From positions 83,105,506 to 83,169,505 of the forward strand of contig NC_034410.1 in the NCBI RefSeq assembly GCF_002078875.1: DNA of 64,000 nt. The letters run 5' to 3'. The notes below the pieces were generated by a model that did no database searches, was not told where the DNA came from, and saw only the letters and a list, made by a program, of their open reading frames with translations. Position 1 is the stretch's first letter, and the number at the start of each line of letters is the position of its first letter. Origin of the DNA: Numida meleagris. Taxonomy: Eukaryota; Chordata; Aves; Galliformes; Numididae. Below, piece by piece: positions 1-10,893 of the stretch. A program made the position numbers and the translations under genes.

Positions 1-957
1 TCAGAATCACTATGAATTATTTTTCTGCAAGCAGACTTTGCCTTCAAACTTCATGGAACTGTTTCCTATATATTCATGCTTCACACGTTACAATTCATGT
101 TCTGCCACAAGCTTTTAAAACACATTCCCTCAAGCATGACAGAAGACTTCCTATGCTAATAAAGCTTACAGGCACAAAAGGTCCGCAAACGGATCTAGAG
201 GAAAGCACTGGAAATTGTGCAGCTAACCACAGAATACTATTGAGAAAGATAACATGGGAGAATAACCTAACCACAGCAATTTGTCTTTTAAAAGAAGGAA
301 GGACACAACTGCAAACACAAAATTAAAAGGTTATCTTCCAGAGGGATCTTAAAACTGACAACTTAACTTAGAACTTTAAATACAGGAAAAAAAAAATCTT
401 TAGAATATAGCTGTACTCAATTTGTCCTCTGGGACTGCTCAAAGTGACAGAAGTTCTCAAGATTTTGAAGCCTCAAAGAATTATTTTATTTGAAAGAATT
501 GTGCAAAATTCTACTTCTGAAACTACAGGAAAGAACTTGAAAATGTGCCACAGAAGCCTCATAATGCAAAGCCAGAAGCTAAGCACTGCGAGGAAACGAA
601 AATAACTCCTGATACTTTGATCACAACTTCTATATACATTCAGATTAGCAAAACTGGAGGGGAACAGGGGAGAACAACTTCTCCAGAAAGTTTACAACTA
701 TGATGTTTTGTAAATCTTCAGGAAGAAAAAACAAACCAAGGAGAAAAGGCAGCCTAAGAACATCTGCACTTCATAAACAGTTGTCATGGAAGAGTAGCTT
801 TCCTGCTACTCCTTCTGCATGCATGTTCTGATCTTTCTCCCTGTTTACAATCAGCTGAAAAATTTATATTTTAAGCTGACTAAAACACATTTCCTTTTTT
901 GTTGCTGTTGCAAACACTTTAAAGCTCCCAGGATCACATCAATATGTTATCACTCAC

Positions 958-1093
958 CTAACAAGATTAAACTGCTTGCCAGGACCTTCAGAACTGACTG
1001 TATCCCATTGTTGCACACCCTCCTCCATAGAGAGGACAGGCAAGTAAAAAAACCAACACTGCCACCAAAAATGGCCAGCAATTTGTCCAACCT
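958..1093 (-). other. Candidate internal coding exon (unidentified)
   Basis: On the minus strand this 136-nt segment follows an AG acceptor (ending gtgcag) and is followed by a strong GTGAGT donor. One frame is open throughout, 45 codons plus one base, starting in phase 0 and ending in phase 1. The peptide is rich in hydrophobic residues and glycine, including LDKLLAIFGGSVGFFTCL and later VLKVLASSLILLG, as in a membrane or amphipathic segment. An in-frame TAA lies just upstream of the acceptor and a TGA just past the donor, so the frame closes close to the splice motifs. I do not recognise the family. The polypyrimidine tract is only moderate. It could equally be a chance open frame or a non-coding RNA exon. 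Confidence 0.25.
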
Positions 1094-3227
1094 CTGCACA
1101 TGTTAGGCTGTCCACATTTTTAAAAGAGTGCAATTCCTACACATAGCAAAGAAAAAGTTTGCATAAACACATGACTGTTCATGTTCTAGCTTGCAAACAA
1201 TCTGTGCTTTCTGTTTTCCCATCAGCATTTAAACAGTATATGCTTTAGACCAAAGAAATCTAAACATTTACATCTTTATATCCCTGTTAAGTAATTTTTT
1301 CATCATACTACAAGATTAGCATGCACCTAGTGACCACATCATACCACACCACAAGGAAACCATTCTGAAAAACATTACCCTAAAATAGATAATACTCTGT
1401 CTTCCCTCTACCGCATATGGACCAGCAGTTATCATTTGGTCAAGTTCTTCCTTTGTACAAATTAGCTAACTTAGCTCCCAAAGAGTCAAACAGCACCCCG
1501 TGGTCAGCACACACACACAGCCCCAGGCGGTTGGCTGGTCCAGAGAGCACAGAAAGGGGCCTGCAGCTCATGGCTGGAGCTGGTGTAGAGCTTGAGTTGC
1601 TGCAGGGCGCCATTTGGAATGGTGACTTGGTAAAGGTCTTCCTGCTCTCCAGCAGAGCACACCGTTGCTTTGAGTTTGTTTCTATTTGACTATTGTACTG
1701 ACATACAGTGCATTCACAAAAAATTCAAGCCCACTTAGGCATATTATTTTGTTGTTCATTTTTAAACACAGCTCCCCAGCTAATGAGCTTCCTGCTGCTA
1801 TCTGAAGTAACATAAGCTTCTTGAACCTTGTCTTTATGAGCTCGTTAAAGCTCCCATGCACAGCAAGGCTCATTTCATTTACAGAATTAAACCACCTCCT
1901 TATTTTAGAATGAATCCATGCTACCACTACATATCAACTGTTGCTATTTTTCAGAGCTACAAACTACCCTCCAACTTTAGGTTCCGAATCAGTGAATTCA
2001 TGAGATGATGCCAAGAATTTTTAAAAGCACACACAAAAGCTCATTTTGCTGGTAGATCTTACATTCCCCAACCCTTCCTATTTCAGCGTTTATGTTTCTA
2101 GCTGGCAGGTAGAATATTTATCTCCTTCCCTCAAAGCAACCTTAGCATGGTGTGGCAACTGATTACATAGGAATGCAGACAATGGGCCAACTTTGTTGCT
2201 TTATGCTGAAACAGGAGCAAAACAGGAGAGCTTGCTTAGACAGTGCTGAGATCCAATTTCTCTCTGGCAGTTGCCCCACCGTTAGGTACTTCTGCATAGC
2301 TGTGATCATGAGTAATGCCTCCCAACAGGCAAATTCCTCAAAACACAGTATGGAAGGGCTGGGAGAGACAAAGAGGGAGTTCACTGCAGCTCTTATCAGG
2401 TTAGAGCTACAGTCACAGTCTGCTTGCACTGGGAAATAGGACAGAAGTTCAGAATCACTAATGCTCTGTCATTAGTATTTCTTTCACAACCCTGCAATAC
2501 GTCAGAAGTGTATTTTAAAATGAAAGTATGAAAACAAAAATTACTTGAGAACACAGTATTGTGCTGCTGAATCTTGTCAAGCAACCAAAAAAACTGCTAT
2601 GGCAAATCAATGACAAGACAGCCCATTTCTCTGGAAAGAGCTGCTTGTCGTATGAGCTTTAGAAGAGAAATTAACTTGAAATAAATTCTTCAAACAATGT
2701 TGCCAGGCTTATTTTGCCTAAGAAACTGAATAAAGTAGCTACTTTATTTTAAAAGCTATTACCTAGCTTTACAAAGATTTGTAATATTTTAGCTTATGTT
2801 AAGGTCAGTAACAATGACCCTTACTCCAGGTTGCTTACCCTATATTATAGGTCTGTAAAACTACTCAACTTAATTTGCTTAATTGCTTTCCTAGTGCAAA
2901 ATGTACCTTATCACCACCACATAGATGGTCTGCTTGCTCACAAGAACTCTGTGAATGTGATATTAATATTTGCACATGAGGAATGAACTCAATCCAAATC
3001 TGATCTTAGGAACCATATTACAAATTCTGGCCTATGCCACACACGCTTTAATTAATACGCTCTAGAATTTCACCTAGACAACTTTGTCTCTTGAAAAAAA
3101 ATACAGAAAAAAATAGTTAGCTTTAGGAAGTAATAGGGATTAGCTGTCAAACGTAGCCAAAACCTGAATGAAATTGATATGTAAAGTATCTAACCTTCAA
3201 CCATGGAAAATTCATGTTATAGCTTAC

Positions 3228-3265
3228 AGTGTCCCTTCTGAAGCAACACATAAAGAACAAGAATC
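3228..3265 (-). other. Candidate short exon with strong acceptor
   Basis: On the minus strand a pyrimidine-rich acceptor (catttgtttctacag) precedes 38 nt, followed by a GTAAGC donor. Read in phase 1 it gives FLFFMCCFRRDT and ends in phase 0, the phase in which the segment at 958-1093 begins. The acceptor is one of the best in the left part of the window. The base before the donor (T) is not ideal. A 38-nt exon is short but permissible. Product unknown. Confidence 0.2.
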
Positions 3266-3581
3266 CTGTAGAAACAAATGCAATGTGAAAGACTAGACAG
3301 AATAAGTGGTAGAAGAGTTTTATTAGGAACTGAATGTGGTTACAGACTGGATGCCTATCCAGCCCCCATAAACAAAAAGTTGCCAAAAACAATCACATCA
3401 GTATGTGTGAAGTGGAAGCATGGGAGAACCTCAAGGCAGATCATTGGCAGGGACAAAGTTCAAGACCTTGAGGAAAAAACACAAAGGCTACCTCCTGGCT
3501 TGATTCCCATTACACTCATAAAACAAGTTCTCCCTAAAATTTTAAAAGCATTGCATCAGTTAATGTTGAAATGACAAAATA

Positions 3582-4409
3582 TGCAAGCTGCTCCAAAATT
3601 AATTCCTCCTATTCATTTCCAGATACAAAGAACACAACAGTACTTCTTGATAGAGCAAGTTCTCAGCTATGGAACACTATTTTTCAACATGGTTATCACT
3701 GTAAGCAATGAACAAGAGCCTCCATGCCTTGATCATAACAATCTGCACCAGCAGAGGCGACCCACTGTTTCACAGCTGCTATGATGGTGTCATTGATAGG
3801 AAAATTTTCCACATGCAGTCCACTTTTCATTAGCCCAAACAGATGGAAGTCAGAAGGCACCACATCTAGACTATATAGTGCATGAGGTACAGCAGTCCAG
3901 CCAAGATTGGCTATGTGCTCCACGGTCTTCAAACTGGTATGGTGCCTGGCATGATCGTGTGGTAAGAAAAGGGTAGTCTCCTTCAACAGTTCCCTGCTCA
4001 AGAGCTCACTGAGATGCTCTTCATTTTGTCACGTTAAAGAAGTACATGGCTGCCCAGAACATGGCTTGTCTCTCACATCGCCACTGCTGAAATGCACCAC
4101 CCTCCATCTCACTGTGCTCACATCCACTGTTTGGTCTCCATTATCGTTCAGCAAGTATTGATGAATGTCAATGGGTGCCATTTTTTCTACAGGGAGGAAT
4201 TCAATGACACACCTTTGCTTCATACACACTTCTATGTCAGATGCCATTTTGTCAGACTGCCCCTCTGCTGCCATCTGTCACATGGCAACAACATGAAATA
4301 GAGTATTGGTTGGAAAGTTCAACCTCTACTGCCATTCTGCCAACATCCGCCTCTGATATAATGGGCCAACATAATAAAGTAGGAGGCATTGCTTTCAGAG
4401 CAGCCCCCA
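3582..4409 (-). mobile_element. Galluhop-like mariner DNA transposon, internally deleted
   Basis: A Tc1/mariner element with its transposase on the minus strand. Imperfect terminal inverted repeats are visible: the left end begins tgcaagctgctccaaaatta and the right end, reverse-complemented, begins tgggggctgctctgaaagca. Both continue into cctccta and an AT-rich tail. Each end abuts a TA dinucleotide (3580-3581 and 4410-4411), the expected target-site duplication. At about 830 bp it is shorter than the roughly 1.2-1.3 kb of autonomous mariners because the middle of the transposase is missing. From memory the ends and coding text resemble Galluhop, the mariner described in chicken. It cannot move by itself. 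Confidence 0.88.
3696..4274 (-). pseudogene. Mariner transposase remnant
   Basis: Broken transposase of the mariner element. The N-terminal piece starts at the ATG at 4274 (MAAEGQSDKMASDIEV) and contains a helix-turn-helix DNA-binding region with IDIHQYLLN and DQTVDVSTVRW, ending at a stop near 4029. The C-terminal piece (about 3985-3696) keeps the region of the second catalytic Asp (FLPHDHARHHTS), the third (YSLDVVPSDFHLFG) and the family's C-terminal helix. The part between them, including the first catalytic Asp (normally in a TGDETW-like context), has been lost by an internal deletion near 3970-4020. With one catalytic residue gone and a premature stop, it is non-functional. Confidence 0.88.
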
Positions 4410-5279
4410 TACATCAGTTTCTGATGCAGGTTCTGAGCTGTACAGGGGGTTTCAACTAGAATATACAGAAGACGAGGAATGAAACCAAGTAGTGGATGAA
4501 TAAAAACATAGTGAAATGGACTGGAACAAAGCAAAGAGCAACTAAAGCATGACAGCAAGGCAGAGAGTGGAAGAGGAAGAAGTTACATACGATAGTGGAA
4601 GGATGTTATCTTGCATCTTTAAAAAAATGAAGAAAGTTTGTTCCTGAGTTAGAGGAACAGAGTTAGGGGAAAAAAAAAAAAAAGATGAGTGATGTTCCCA
4701 TTTTCCTTAACCAGCACTGTAAGAAAAAAGTCTGGGTTATTTTTTCCTGTTGTGCTGATTTTTTGCCCCCTTTTTTTCTTTTCTTCTCTTTTTTTTTTTT
4801 TTTTTTAAGTAGGCCACTTACTGTGAAATACATTAGTTTTATTGTTTTGTTTTTTTAAACAGCCTTTGAAGTTTGAGCATATTCTGTGGAATTCCCTTCC
4901 GAAACACTTGACAGCAGGGTTCCATGCTGAGCCTGATTTTTTTTTTCCCTTCGATATGAAGAGGGTCTCTATCAGCTCATCTGTGAGAATCAGCACTGCC
5001 TTTGAGTTCTAGGCAAACAGTATTATCTGCAGTCTGGTAAGGACTTGGAGGCATCTCATTCAATTATTTGGCACTCTCTTATGGCTGAATTTGTCATCTT
5101 TTCCTACAACGTTGCTCAAATATGTAGTATACATACAGCTGGCTCACAGTGACCAGACATGGGCGTTACCTTCTGTGCCAGACATGCATTGCTAAGCTTA
5201 GATTTTAGCTTATTGTTTTACAAACAGATAAAGCTTTGACCTATTTAAGTACAAAATACTTTGACAAAGTTCACTTTAC

Positions 5280-5320
5280 CGCTTTCAGACCAATTTTCCA
5301 ACATCACCTTATTACCATCC
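5280..5320 (-). other. Candidate short exon with very strong acceptor
   Basis: On the minus strand an excellent polypyrimidine acceptor (caatttccttctctttctag) precedes 41 nt that end at a GTAAAG donor. Entered in phase 2, the segment reads DGNKVMLENWSES and leaves in phase 1, matching the entry phase of the candidate exon at 3228-3265 (G joined to GA gives Gly). The acceptor is the strongest evidence; the donor is only fair. Product not recognised. Confidence 0.2.
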
Positions 5321-6034
5321 CTAGAAAGAGAAGGAAATTGAAAGCTCAGAAGAACAAGTGTGGTAGCTCCAAACAACAGCATAATTACAGCTGTCATCTT
5401 GGAGCATGCTAATTAGCTTCTTCCACTCCAAGCTTCTAGTCATTTCAGCACAAAACAGTTTAGCAAACCATCCTCCTCCTACCAAGAACAGGACGCTAAA
5501 TGACCAATACTAAATTATCAAGCAAAAAGCTGACAAAATCTCAAAAACATTACAAAACTAAATTAATACGCTACAGTACACTAAGCTTCTAAGACGTAAA
5601 TTTGCAGATACACGTGGACTATGTGCATTCTTATTTAAGTTCGTTTGAATCAGGAGCCATATTGTAACTTGCTCCATAAGAGAAATGTTATTAATTTAAT
5701 AGCTATACTCGAACATTTGGAAAGAAAAGATCAGGATTTCAAAACAGCTCAAGTTCCAAGAATGCTGTAGCACCTTTATGAAGTAAACTCATGAGGCCAG
5801 CCACAAGCCATTAAATTTAATACAGATCCCTCTTCTTCAGCTTCACTGTTACCAAATCCAAGGAATTCGGTATCAAAATACAGCTCTTGTAACAAACGCC
5901 ATGAAGAAAAGATTAAGAACATTTACAACCAAATAAATTATATATCTTTTGGATTAAGACAAAGTCACACTAAAGGAAACTACAGGAAAAAAGATAAAAA
6001 TTAATTGTTATATTAAGGCCAGCTAAGACCTTAC

Positions 6035-6125
6035 CTGAGGGTGACAATTACTTGAGAGCAATAAAAAAATAAATAAAAACAAAGGAACTGCCTGTTATTC
6101 TTGGCAAAACACTCATTGTGAAGTT
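6035..6125 (-). other. Candidate exon, possibly non-coding
   Basis: On the minus strand the segment lies between an acceptor (gtgacctttttcag) and a strong donor (CCCTCAG followed by GTAAGG). One frame is open over the 91 nt and would be entered in phase 1 and left in phase 2, compatible with its candidate neighbours. The middle is T-rich and the translation (LCFYLFFYCSQVIVTL) looks unlike a conserved protein, so an untranslated or lncRNA exon, or chance, is at least as likely. Confidence 0.17.
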
Positions 6126-8152
6126 CTGAAAAAGGTCACTCCCAGCTGGTCACTTTCCCCTGATAACTTTATGGCAATGCAAACATCTGCAAGCACCCTC
6201 TGCTTCCAATATCACCAACTTCCTTGTGCTGCCTGCTAGCCCAGAAATCAGCTTTAGAACCAAATGCATAAGTGAGCCACCTCCCAAGCTCCGGACTCTG
6301 GCCCTCCCTTCTGCACATGTCTCAGAAAGCAGCATTGCCTCTCCCTGCCCCATGGCTGCTCAACACTGAGACTTGCTCTGCTTCAGGAAGTTTGCTTTCT
6401 TATTGCTGACAAGAAGCCTGAAGCGAATCCTGTGCATTCCCTGCCATAAAAATAGACTAAATGGCAAGAGCAGGCATTTCAAACAGGCAAGTTCTTTATT
6501 TGAGGTTTAGCTTGTTTGAGGATCCTTACTCTCTTTCTTCTTCATCTCAGGAAGTTGTCACCTAAATTATTCTATTTGCAGTTGTGCAAGCAGTAGTTAA
6601 TTATAAATCTAACTATCAATACAGAAAGGTGACAGCATGCCACTGCCTGAAGCAGTGCTATCTGCTTGAAGGCAGTCTGCGATGGCTGCTATTGTGCTAA
6701 CAAGTCACGAAAGAGTAGAAAATATCTATACCAGCTTCTCATGAGCACACACAATGGAAACACCTTCCTCCAAAATTAAATAACAGGTCCTAAAGTGGTT
6801 AGGTACCAGATGCAAAAGAAAAAAAATCTGAAACAAGAAAAAAAAAACAACAAAAGCAACAATTAAAGAGATAAGGGGGAAAAAAAGGCTTTTACTTCAG
6901 AAGAATGCTAAACTTATAACTGTTTCTTCCCTACTGAAATGCTCTTTTACAAGCTGGAACAACTGCCATGGTTTGTCATTAAAAGAAAAAAAAAAAGAGA
7001 GGCCAAAAGCAAAAACAGTTAAGTAAGGAGTCATTATAAATGAGGCATATAAAGTATACCCACATTCACACACTAGTTGTTGGTTGCAAAGTTGAGCATT
7101 TGAAACAACCCGTCAAAAGTTGCTATCCAAGCTCAACACAAATCATAACCAAGCAAAACAATCCCTACATTTAATTTCACGTGCCATAAGTGACAGAACT
7201 ACACAAAGTTATTGATCATTTATTTTCCCATGAAGCTGCTTACAGGACTTATCTCCCATAAGAGACACTGAAGTTCCATTCTTACAGTCAGGTCTAAATT
7301 TTCAGGTTTTCTGGTGTACTATACTATATTTCGTTTCTTATACACAAAGACATCATCATGCTGACACAAATCTTGGGAGTACTTCCTGAGCTATTTTGTG
7401 AGCAAAATTACTTTGGCAAACTTGAAAGCCTAGCCAGAGTACTGTTACAAGGAATAACAAATGTGTACTTCGAATGTTGAATGTCTTCTCCAAGGAACTG
7501 CTGGGGCAAAACCAAGAAGACTTGATCCAGGAAGGCTAACCATGAATGTTGGGCATTTTGAAAATGCTAAGTTGAAAAAACAAACATGAAACATAACATG
7601 AAACAGCCAAAGTGCCTTAAAAATATGTATATACCTCACCACCATTCATAAGTTTGTCTTAACATGCTCGGTTTGTTCTGCAACAAATATATATTTACAT
7701 ATGCACTTTACCATAAAATCCTCCTCATTCAGGCATCCACCACTGACACGTAACTGATAACAAAGGGAAAAATAAAGGCTTTGGTGCTACTTTACCATTT
7801 TTAAATACTGCTTTAGCAAACAAAATCCTTTCAGGATTACTTTCTGCTTGAGAGATCTTTCCTCTTTTCAGATTCTGCTCTCATATAAATAAAAATAACC
7901 AAGTATCAGTATTACTTGTCTCAGTACTGTAATATATTAATATATACAAATATTTCTATATTAGAGAAATAATGCTATCAGCCTTAGAAGTATCATTGTG
8001 TAGTGGTAAAGTTTTGTACTGGTGTATTTATTTTCCGTGTTTCTTTTCAGCAGAAACAAAAATGTATTATTTTAATAAGATTGATGCTATTTTCACAGTG
8101 TTAAGCTACAACCAGTATTTTATGAAAAATATGGTTATACATGACCTAGATT

Positions 8153-8330
8153 ACAGAATCACAGAAAAGTCTCATTTGGAAGGGATCTCTAGAGATCATC
8201 TGGTCCAACTGTTCTCAAAAGCAAGGCTTTAAATTAGGTCTTCCAAGGTCCCATCAAGTGAAATCTTGAATATTTCCACAACAAGCGAGACTCCATCACT
8301 TCTCTCAGCAATCTATTCCAGGGTTTACTA
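8153..8330 (-). mobile_element. CR1 LINE 3' fragment, old
   Basis: Read on the plus strand it starts with the usual reversed CR1 tail (acagaatcacagaaaagtc, then ttggaaggg, agagatcatctggtccaac) and continues to atctattccaggg. Divergent and 5'-truncated, with no usable coding frame. Confidence 0.8.
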
Positions 8331-9077
8331 GGTCAAGGCAAATTTTTTTTTTTTCTTCTATTCAGGCATCTAATTAAAAAAAAAAAGCTCCAAATACCAA
8401 GAGCAGTAAACACGTTGTTTAGTACAGTAAATGTTTTGCCCTCAAATTTCAGCACACCACTCTGGTGTATCATATTATTGAATAACATAGGCTAAGTGAG
8501 GACTGAAAACTCTGTATCTCAAGAATTATCCCAGACTGGACAACTGTCGCATTTTAACATCAGCAATGCAGCAGGCACAGATAGGTATTAGGAGCCAATG
8601 TCTACAGAATACTTATATTGTCAATGGTAGTTAAATGAAATATGTAACTATGCAAATTGTTTAGACATTACTGAGTAATTTGCAATATATTAAGCTACCA
8701 CTTTGGTGGCTGCCTCTGACACTGTACCCCAAACTGCCAAGGCACACAGGTGTGCCTGGGATACCCTGTCACTTGCATACCGCTCTCATCACTCCCAGGG
8801 ACTGGACTTGCTTCACTTTGTGCAGCGGACAACTCCAGAACAGATGAGGCATATGACTTTCCTGCAGCCTGCTAAAAGAGTAACTCCTCACCAGTGTCAG
8901 ACAGCACACCACACCACGTAACAGTCCAGCTACTGGGATCCAAGTGCTGCAGTCAATGGCTCTGTTGTATTTAAACATCAGTTGCATAATTTATCCTTCA
9001 CTGCCATCCCATCACTTTGTGACAGTCATGCATCTTAGAAATGTCTTCTTTCATATGTATATTAAGCAAATGTGCAA
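8331..9077. other. Non-coding spacer between CR1 fragments
   Basis: AT-rich at first, then a GC-moderate part at about 8700-8990 with short open frames on both strands. Nothing recognisable. Confidence 0.5.
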
Positions 9078-9835
9078 TCACAGAATGAATCAAAGAATGG
9101 CCTGGGTTGAAAAGGACCTCAAAGATCATCGAGTTTCAACACCCCTGCTGAGTGCAGGGTCACAAACCACTAGACCAGGCTGCCCAGAGCCACATCCAGC
9201 CTGGCCTTGAATGCCTCCAGGGACGGGGCATCCACAACCTCCCTGGGCAACCTGTTCCAGTGCGTCACCACCCTCTGAGTGAAAAACTTCCTCCTAATAT
9301 ATAACCTAAATCTCCCCTGTCTCAGTTTAAAACCATTCCCCCTTGTCCTATCACTATCCACCCTTGTGAACAATCGTTCCCCCTCCTGTTTATATGCTCC
9401 CTTCAAGTACTGGAAGGCCACAATGAGGTCTCCCCAGAGCCTTCTCCTCTCCAAGTTAAACAAGCCCAGTTCCCTCAACCTTTCTTCATAGGAGAGGTGC
9501 TCCAGCCCTCTGATCATCTTGGTGGCCCTCCTCTGAACTCGTTCCAAGAGCTCTGCATCTTTCTTGTACTGGGGGCCCCACGCCCGGATGCAGTACTCCA
9601 GATGGGGCCTCACAACAGCCAAGTAGAGGGGACCACCACCTCCCTCTCCCTGCTGGCCACTCCTCTTAACATAGCCCAGAACATAGTTGGCCTTCCAGGC
9701 TCCCAGCGCACACTGCTGGCTCATGTCCAGCTTCTCATCCACCAGGACTCTGAAGTCCTTCTCTGCAGGGCTGCTCTCAAGGAGTTCTTCCCCCAGTTCG
9801 TATAAATACCTGGGGCTGCCCCAGCCTTCTGCAAG
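9078..9835 (-). mobile_element. CR1 LINE, 5'-truncated, relatively young
   Basis: The longest CR1 copy here, lying in reverse orientation. The 3' tail is at 9078 (cacagaatgaatcaaagaat, then gggttgaaaaggacctcaaagatcatc) and the truncated 5' end is near 9835. It covers the last part of ORF2 plus the short 3' untranslated region. About 230 codons remain open, so it inserted more recently than the other copies. CR1 is the main LINE family of birds and reptiles, and 5' truncation is its normal state. Confidence 0.95.
9170..9820 (-). pseudogene. CR1 ORF2 C-terminal fragment (reverse transcriptase end)
   Basis: Truncated end of the CR1 ORF2 polyprotein, which in full-length elements carries an endonuclease and a reverse transcriptase. 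Family motifs are legible: [102 protein letters not shown] and a C-terminus near [11 protein letters not shown]. The open frame continues upstream of the first Met (9742), as expected for a 5'-truncated copy rather than a gene start. The catalytic YADD-type palm motif lies further upstream and is absent, so the fragment has no polymerase activity. Confidence 0.93.
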
Positions 9836-10728
9836 TTCCAGAAGTTAACAGAATATTTAAACGCTATACTACAGATGCTATAATCAGTAAGACATGTTTT
9901 TCATTTCTGACAGCAGGGACAAAACTAACAGCTCTTCACTTCTAGAAGCAAAACCAAAAAATACCACCTTGAAAGAGAACAGCAACCCATTGTCACTAAC
10001 AGTGCTAATACAATCAAAAGAACAAAAGTGGTAAGTTTCTGAACAGAAATGCATCTGAAAATGGTTGGGAATCACAATGAAAACACACTGGTCTCTGCAC
10101 AATGCAAAAAGAAACTCTATCTTTCCTCCAAGTCTTTGTTTTACAATCCTAGGCTGCTGTGTCTGCAAATCAGACGGCTTCCTTTCTTCAGGTTCCACCA
10201 CCCTCCCCAAGCCTTCAAGTCTCACTATTGTTTCAGTACTGCCAGGCCCCTCTCTTTTCTTGCCCAGCTTTCATTTAGAGGATGCAGAGGGACACAACAG
10301 AGGCAGAGCTGGAACCCAAGTCAAGAACCCGCTCTCTCATCACCCAGTGGGCACAACAGAGTATGAATCTGCTGAATCCCATGCTTCAGGCCTTCCCCTA
10401 GGGCAGGCACTAACCTGACAGCCTCTTCTGTACATCAGTCCTTCAGATAGCTCATAGCTTAATAACCAGCAGACCCAGAGATTAACAGAGTACAGATGAA
10501 CCACTAGCACGTCCTTCAGACAACAAAACAGATTCAGGAGTTGAACATTCATTTGATCCATTGTTGTTTGGGATCACCCGACAGCACATGAAAAAAAACA
10601 GAAGTACCAAAGCAAGTGAAATTTGCATATTTCATACTCATTGGATATCCACTGTGCAAAGAGACCACAAAGAATGAAAGGGAAAAGACCAGTGAAGCTG
10701 GCCCATCACACCGGCTGACCTCACTTAC

Positions 10729-10893
10729 CGGTGAGAGGCATGTTTGCCAGTCCCCTTGAAGCTACTATTTGAGCAATGCAGTAAAACCAGCTTTTGTATT
10801 TCCTGAGATAGGACTTCAACCTTGCCTTAGAACATACAGCAAACTGTCGTGAAGATTGTTTTTCTCCTTGCTGCCAGAAGCTAATGTGCTTCC
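10729..10893 (-). other. Candidate coding exon (unidentified)
   Basis: On the minus strand the 165-nt segment ends at a near-consensus donor (CACCG followed by GTAAGTGAGG) and can start at an AG after ctcgtgtcgtt. Entered in phase 1 it is open for all 55 codons, with pieces such as HISFWQQGEKQSSRQF and LKSYLRKYKSWFYCIAQIVA, and it leaves in phase 1. A second possible acceptor (tcctatctcag, exon start 10804) would give a shorter segment that hits a stop in that phase. The donor is the strongest evidence; the polypyrimidine tract of the longer form is weak. No homologous family is recognised. It could be an untranslated or lncRNA exon. Confidence 0.22.

Larger units (their letters stand above)
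1..3579. other. AT-rich non-coding DNA, possible intron
   Basis: No recognised gene or repeat family. The sequence is AT-rich with many short A runs, as in avian introns or intergenic DNA. Two exon-like segments on the minus strand (958-1093 and 3228-3265) are listed separately. A locally GC-richer patch at about 1486-1680 stands out, with CA/TG runs and open frames on both strands, but none of its translations was recognised and its flanking splice motifs are weak. Confidence 0.6.
4412..8152. other. AT-rich non-coding DNA
   Basis: No gene or recognised transposon apart from two exon-like segments (5280-5320 and 6035-6125, listed separately). Contains an A14 run near 4670-4683, a T-rich tract at 4771-4806 and several A-rich patches (6060-6080, 6815-6890). 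The patch at about 6150-6360 is somewhat GC-richer, but its frames look like chance. Confidence 0.6.

Noticed and set aside
9497..9805. Plus-strand frames opposite the CR1 ORF2 fragment
   Set aside because: Shadows of the CR1 coding frame on the other strand.
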